From positions 1-40,145 of the forward strand of contig NZ_JHYS01000021.1 of assembly GCF_000688255.1 (NCBI RefSeq): DNA of 40,145 nt, given 5' to 3'. This document shows positions 39,313-40,145 of the stretch, piece by piece. The stretch is from Simplicispira psychrophila DSM 11588. Lineage in GTDB: Bacteria > Pseudomonadota > Gammaproteobacteria > Burkholderiales > Burkholderiaceae_C. How positions within the stretch are numbered: the first letter of the stretch is position 1; every line of letters starts with the position of its first letter. The translations under genes and the position numbers were made by a program. The notes under the pieces were generated by a model. That model was not told where the DNA came from and did not search any database. It was given only the letters and a program-made list of their open reading frames with translations.

Positions 39313-39768
39313 ATGAAAATATCCCTCAAAATTTCGCTTGCTGCCCTTATTTCCTTCGCCGCCTGCTGGAGTACTGCGCAAACGGTAAGTACCCTGCGCG
39401 ATACCGCCATTTCAGCCGCTGATAAAGCACCAGAAATCCAGCCTTACGTCGGCAGCAAGCCCGGCGGCCATGCACTGATTCAGCGCAATTACGCCCAGCA
39501 ACCGCCACTGATTCCGCACAAGGTGGATGGCTTTGATGAGATCACCTCGGAAGACAACGCCTGCATGGACTGCCACATCCACAAAGAAGTCCGTGGCCAG
39601 AAAATTCCACAGGTCAAAGAAAGTCACCTGATGAAGCCCGTCAATCCCGACGCTCCGGTGCTGGACAACGCACGCTGGCAGTGCAACTCTTGCCACGTGC
39701 CACAGATCGACGCCAAACCACTGGTAGAAAACGTTTTCAAAGGCAACACGGCCGCCAAGACCAAATAG
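39313..39768 (+). CDS. napB: Periplasmic nitrate reductase dihaem cytochrome c NapB
   Basis: NapB passes electrons to NapA. The 151-residue precursor has a Sec signal peptide (MKISLKISLAALISFAACWS then TAQ) and two CxxCH haem sites, CMDCH at 84-88 and CNSCH at 124-128, as expected. It is the last nap gene in the window. In many nap operons napC follows; here an IS481-like transposase gene follows on the opposite strand. Confidence 0.96.
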   Translation: MKISLKISLAALISFAACWSTAQTVSTLRDTAISAADKAPEIQPYVGSKPGGHALIQRNYAQQPPLIPHKVDGFDEITSEDNACMDCHIHKEVRGQKIPQVKESHLMKPVNPDAPVLDNARWQCNSCHVPQIDAKPLVENVFKGNTAAKTK

Positions 39769-39776
39769 CCGCCAGC

Positions 39777-39818
39777 AGCGCCATCCAGTCGCCCTAATCG
39801 GCGGCGGCAAATGGCGCT
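39777..39818 (+). terminator. Large hairpin after napB, possible terminator
   Basis: AGCGCCAT (39777-39784) and ATGGCGCT (39811-39818) are perfect inverted 8-mers with inner GCC/GGC pairing, starting 9 bases after the napB stop. No strong T tract follows, so it may end or stabilise the nap message. It might also be the junction with the insertion sequence. Confidence 0.4.
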
Positions 39819-40145
39819 CTTGGCATTTCTGCGCCCCCAACGCAAGGTTTGCCTAGATGTCGCATCCCGGACGATCATATGGTCTCTTGTTAAACAGCTG
39901 CGGATGGGACTGGTGCCAGTCCTTCATCGTCTGCATCGGCGTTTTGCTCTTGAGCGCTGACTGGGGCAACTGGTGGTTGTACAGGGCCACATAACGCAGC
40001 AGCGTCTGCTCCAGGTCTTCGCTGCTGCTAAACCGATGGGTCTTGAGAACATCGGCAATGCGGCCATTGAAGCGCTCGACCATGCCGTTGGTTCTGGGCG
40101 TCCTGGGCTTGGTCAGCCGGTGCTCGATACCCAGCTCCTGGCACA
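39819..40145 (-). mobile_element. IS481-like insertion sequence, partial (leaves the window)
   Basis: The right edge holds the 3' part of a transposase gene and about 34 bases between it and the hairpin after napB. The outer end of the element should lie in 39770-39852, but no terminal inverted repeat can be fixed without the other end. Its orientation is opposite to nap. Confidence 0.6.
39853..40145 (-). CDS. IS481-like transposase, C-terminal part (partial)
   Basis: About 96 codons are present up to the TAG at 39853-39855; the 5' part lies beyond 40145. The segment KPRTPRTNGMVERFNGRI contains the last catalytic Glu of the DDE integrase core, followed by LYNHQLPQSALKSKTPMQTM and a C-terminal QLFNKRPYDRPGCDI. 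This pattern is typical of IS481-type transposases. The first visible internal ATG (40083) is not the true start. Whether the element is complete cannot be judged from this window. Confidence 0.85.
   Translation of the reverse strand, partial: CQELGIEHRLTKPRTPRTNGMVERFNGRIADVLKTHRFSSSEDLEQTLLRYVALYNHQLPQSALKSKTPMQTMKDWHQSHPQLFNKRPYDRPGCDI

Overview
The window looks like chromosome from a facultatively anaerobic betaproteobacterium of the Burkholderiales, most likely Comamonadaceae-like. This is an inference from high GC, the protein families, and a short dispersed repeat (AGCTnnTAGCGC ... GAGGC) that I associate with that family. No rRNA or tRNA gene was seen, so the genus is left open.

Layout. 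1-100 is the leader-proximal end of a type I-C CRISPR array that runs off the left edge. 101-8050 is its leader and a complete type I-C cas operon on the minus strand, in the order cas3-cas5c-cas8c-cas7c-cas4-cas1-cas2. A strong internal start inside cas8c should also yield the small subunit Cas11c. 8133-12239 is the RNA helicase gene hrpA (minus), divergent from argA. argA is followed by trhO, a glutathione S-transferase gene, a 6S RNA gene (about 15519-15693, not previously obvious because it lies in a 340-base gap) and a TauE/SafE permease. 16624-20366 is a two-gene c-di-GMP operon (HD-GYP, then PAS-GGDEF-EAL) on the minus strand. 20505-23561 is an oxygen-response block: hemN plus a SafE-like membrane protein, divergent from fnr, with an FNR box between them. 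A small SWIB-domain protein gene follows.

24308-31143 is an iron block: a TonB-dependent siderophore receptor with a PiuC-type dioxygenase, an FMN-dependent alpha-hydroxy-acid oxidase, bfd, tonB-exbB-exbD and hemP, with Fur-box-like sites before the receptor gene, bfd and hemP. 31456-34407 holds a Bax-inhibitor-1 family membrane protein, a small lipoprotein, rlmD and a small secreted protein. 34738-39768 is a periplasmic nitrate reductase operon napD-napA-napG-napH-napB behind a perfect FNR box. It is followed directly by an IS481-like transposase gene that leaves the window on the right.

How it works together. The likely FNR protein encoded at 22746 has visible target sites at its own/hemN promoter region and at nap, linking anaerobic haem synthesis and nitrate respiration. 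The iron block pairs outer-membrane uptake (receptor) with its energising complex (TonB-ExbBD) and iron handling (Bfd, HemP). The points most worth a second look are the internal Cas11c start, the 6S gene, and the dispersed repeat. One repeat copy has become coding sequence inside hrpA, and another supplies the ribosome binding site and TTG start of the oxidase gene. I did not find a defence or metabolic system that I could defend as wholly new.
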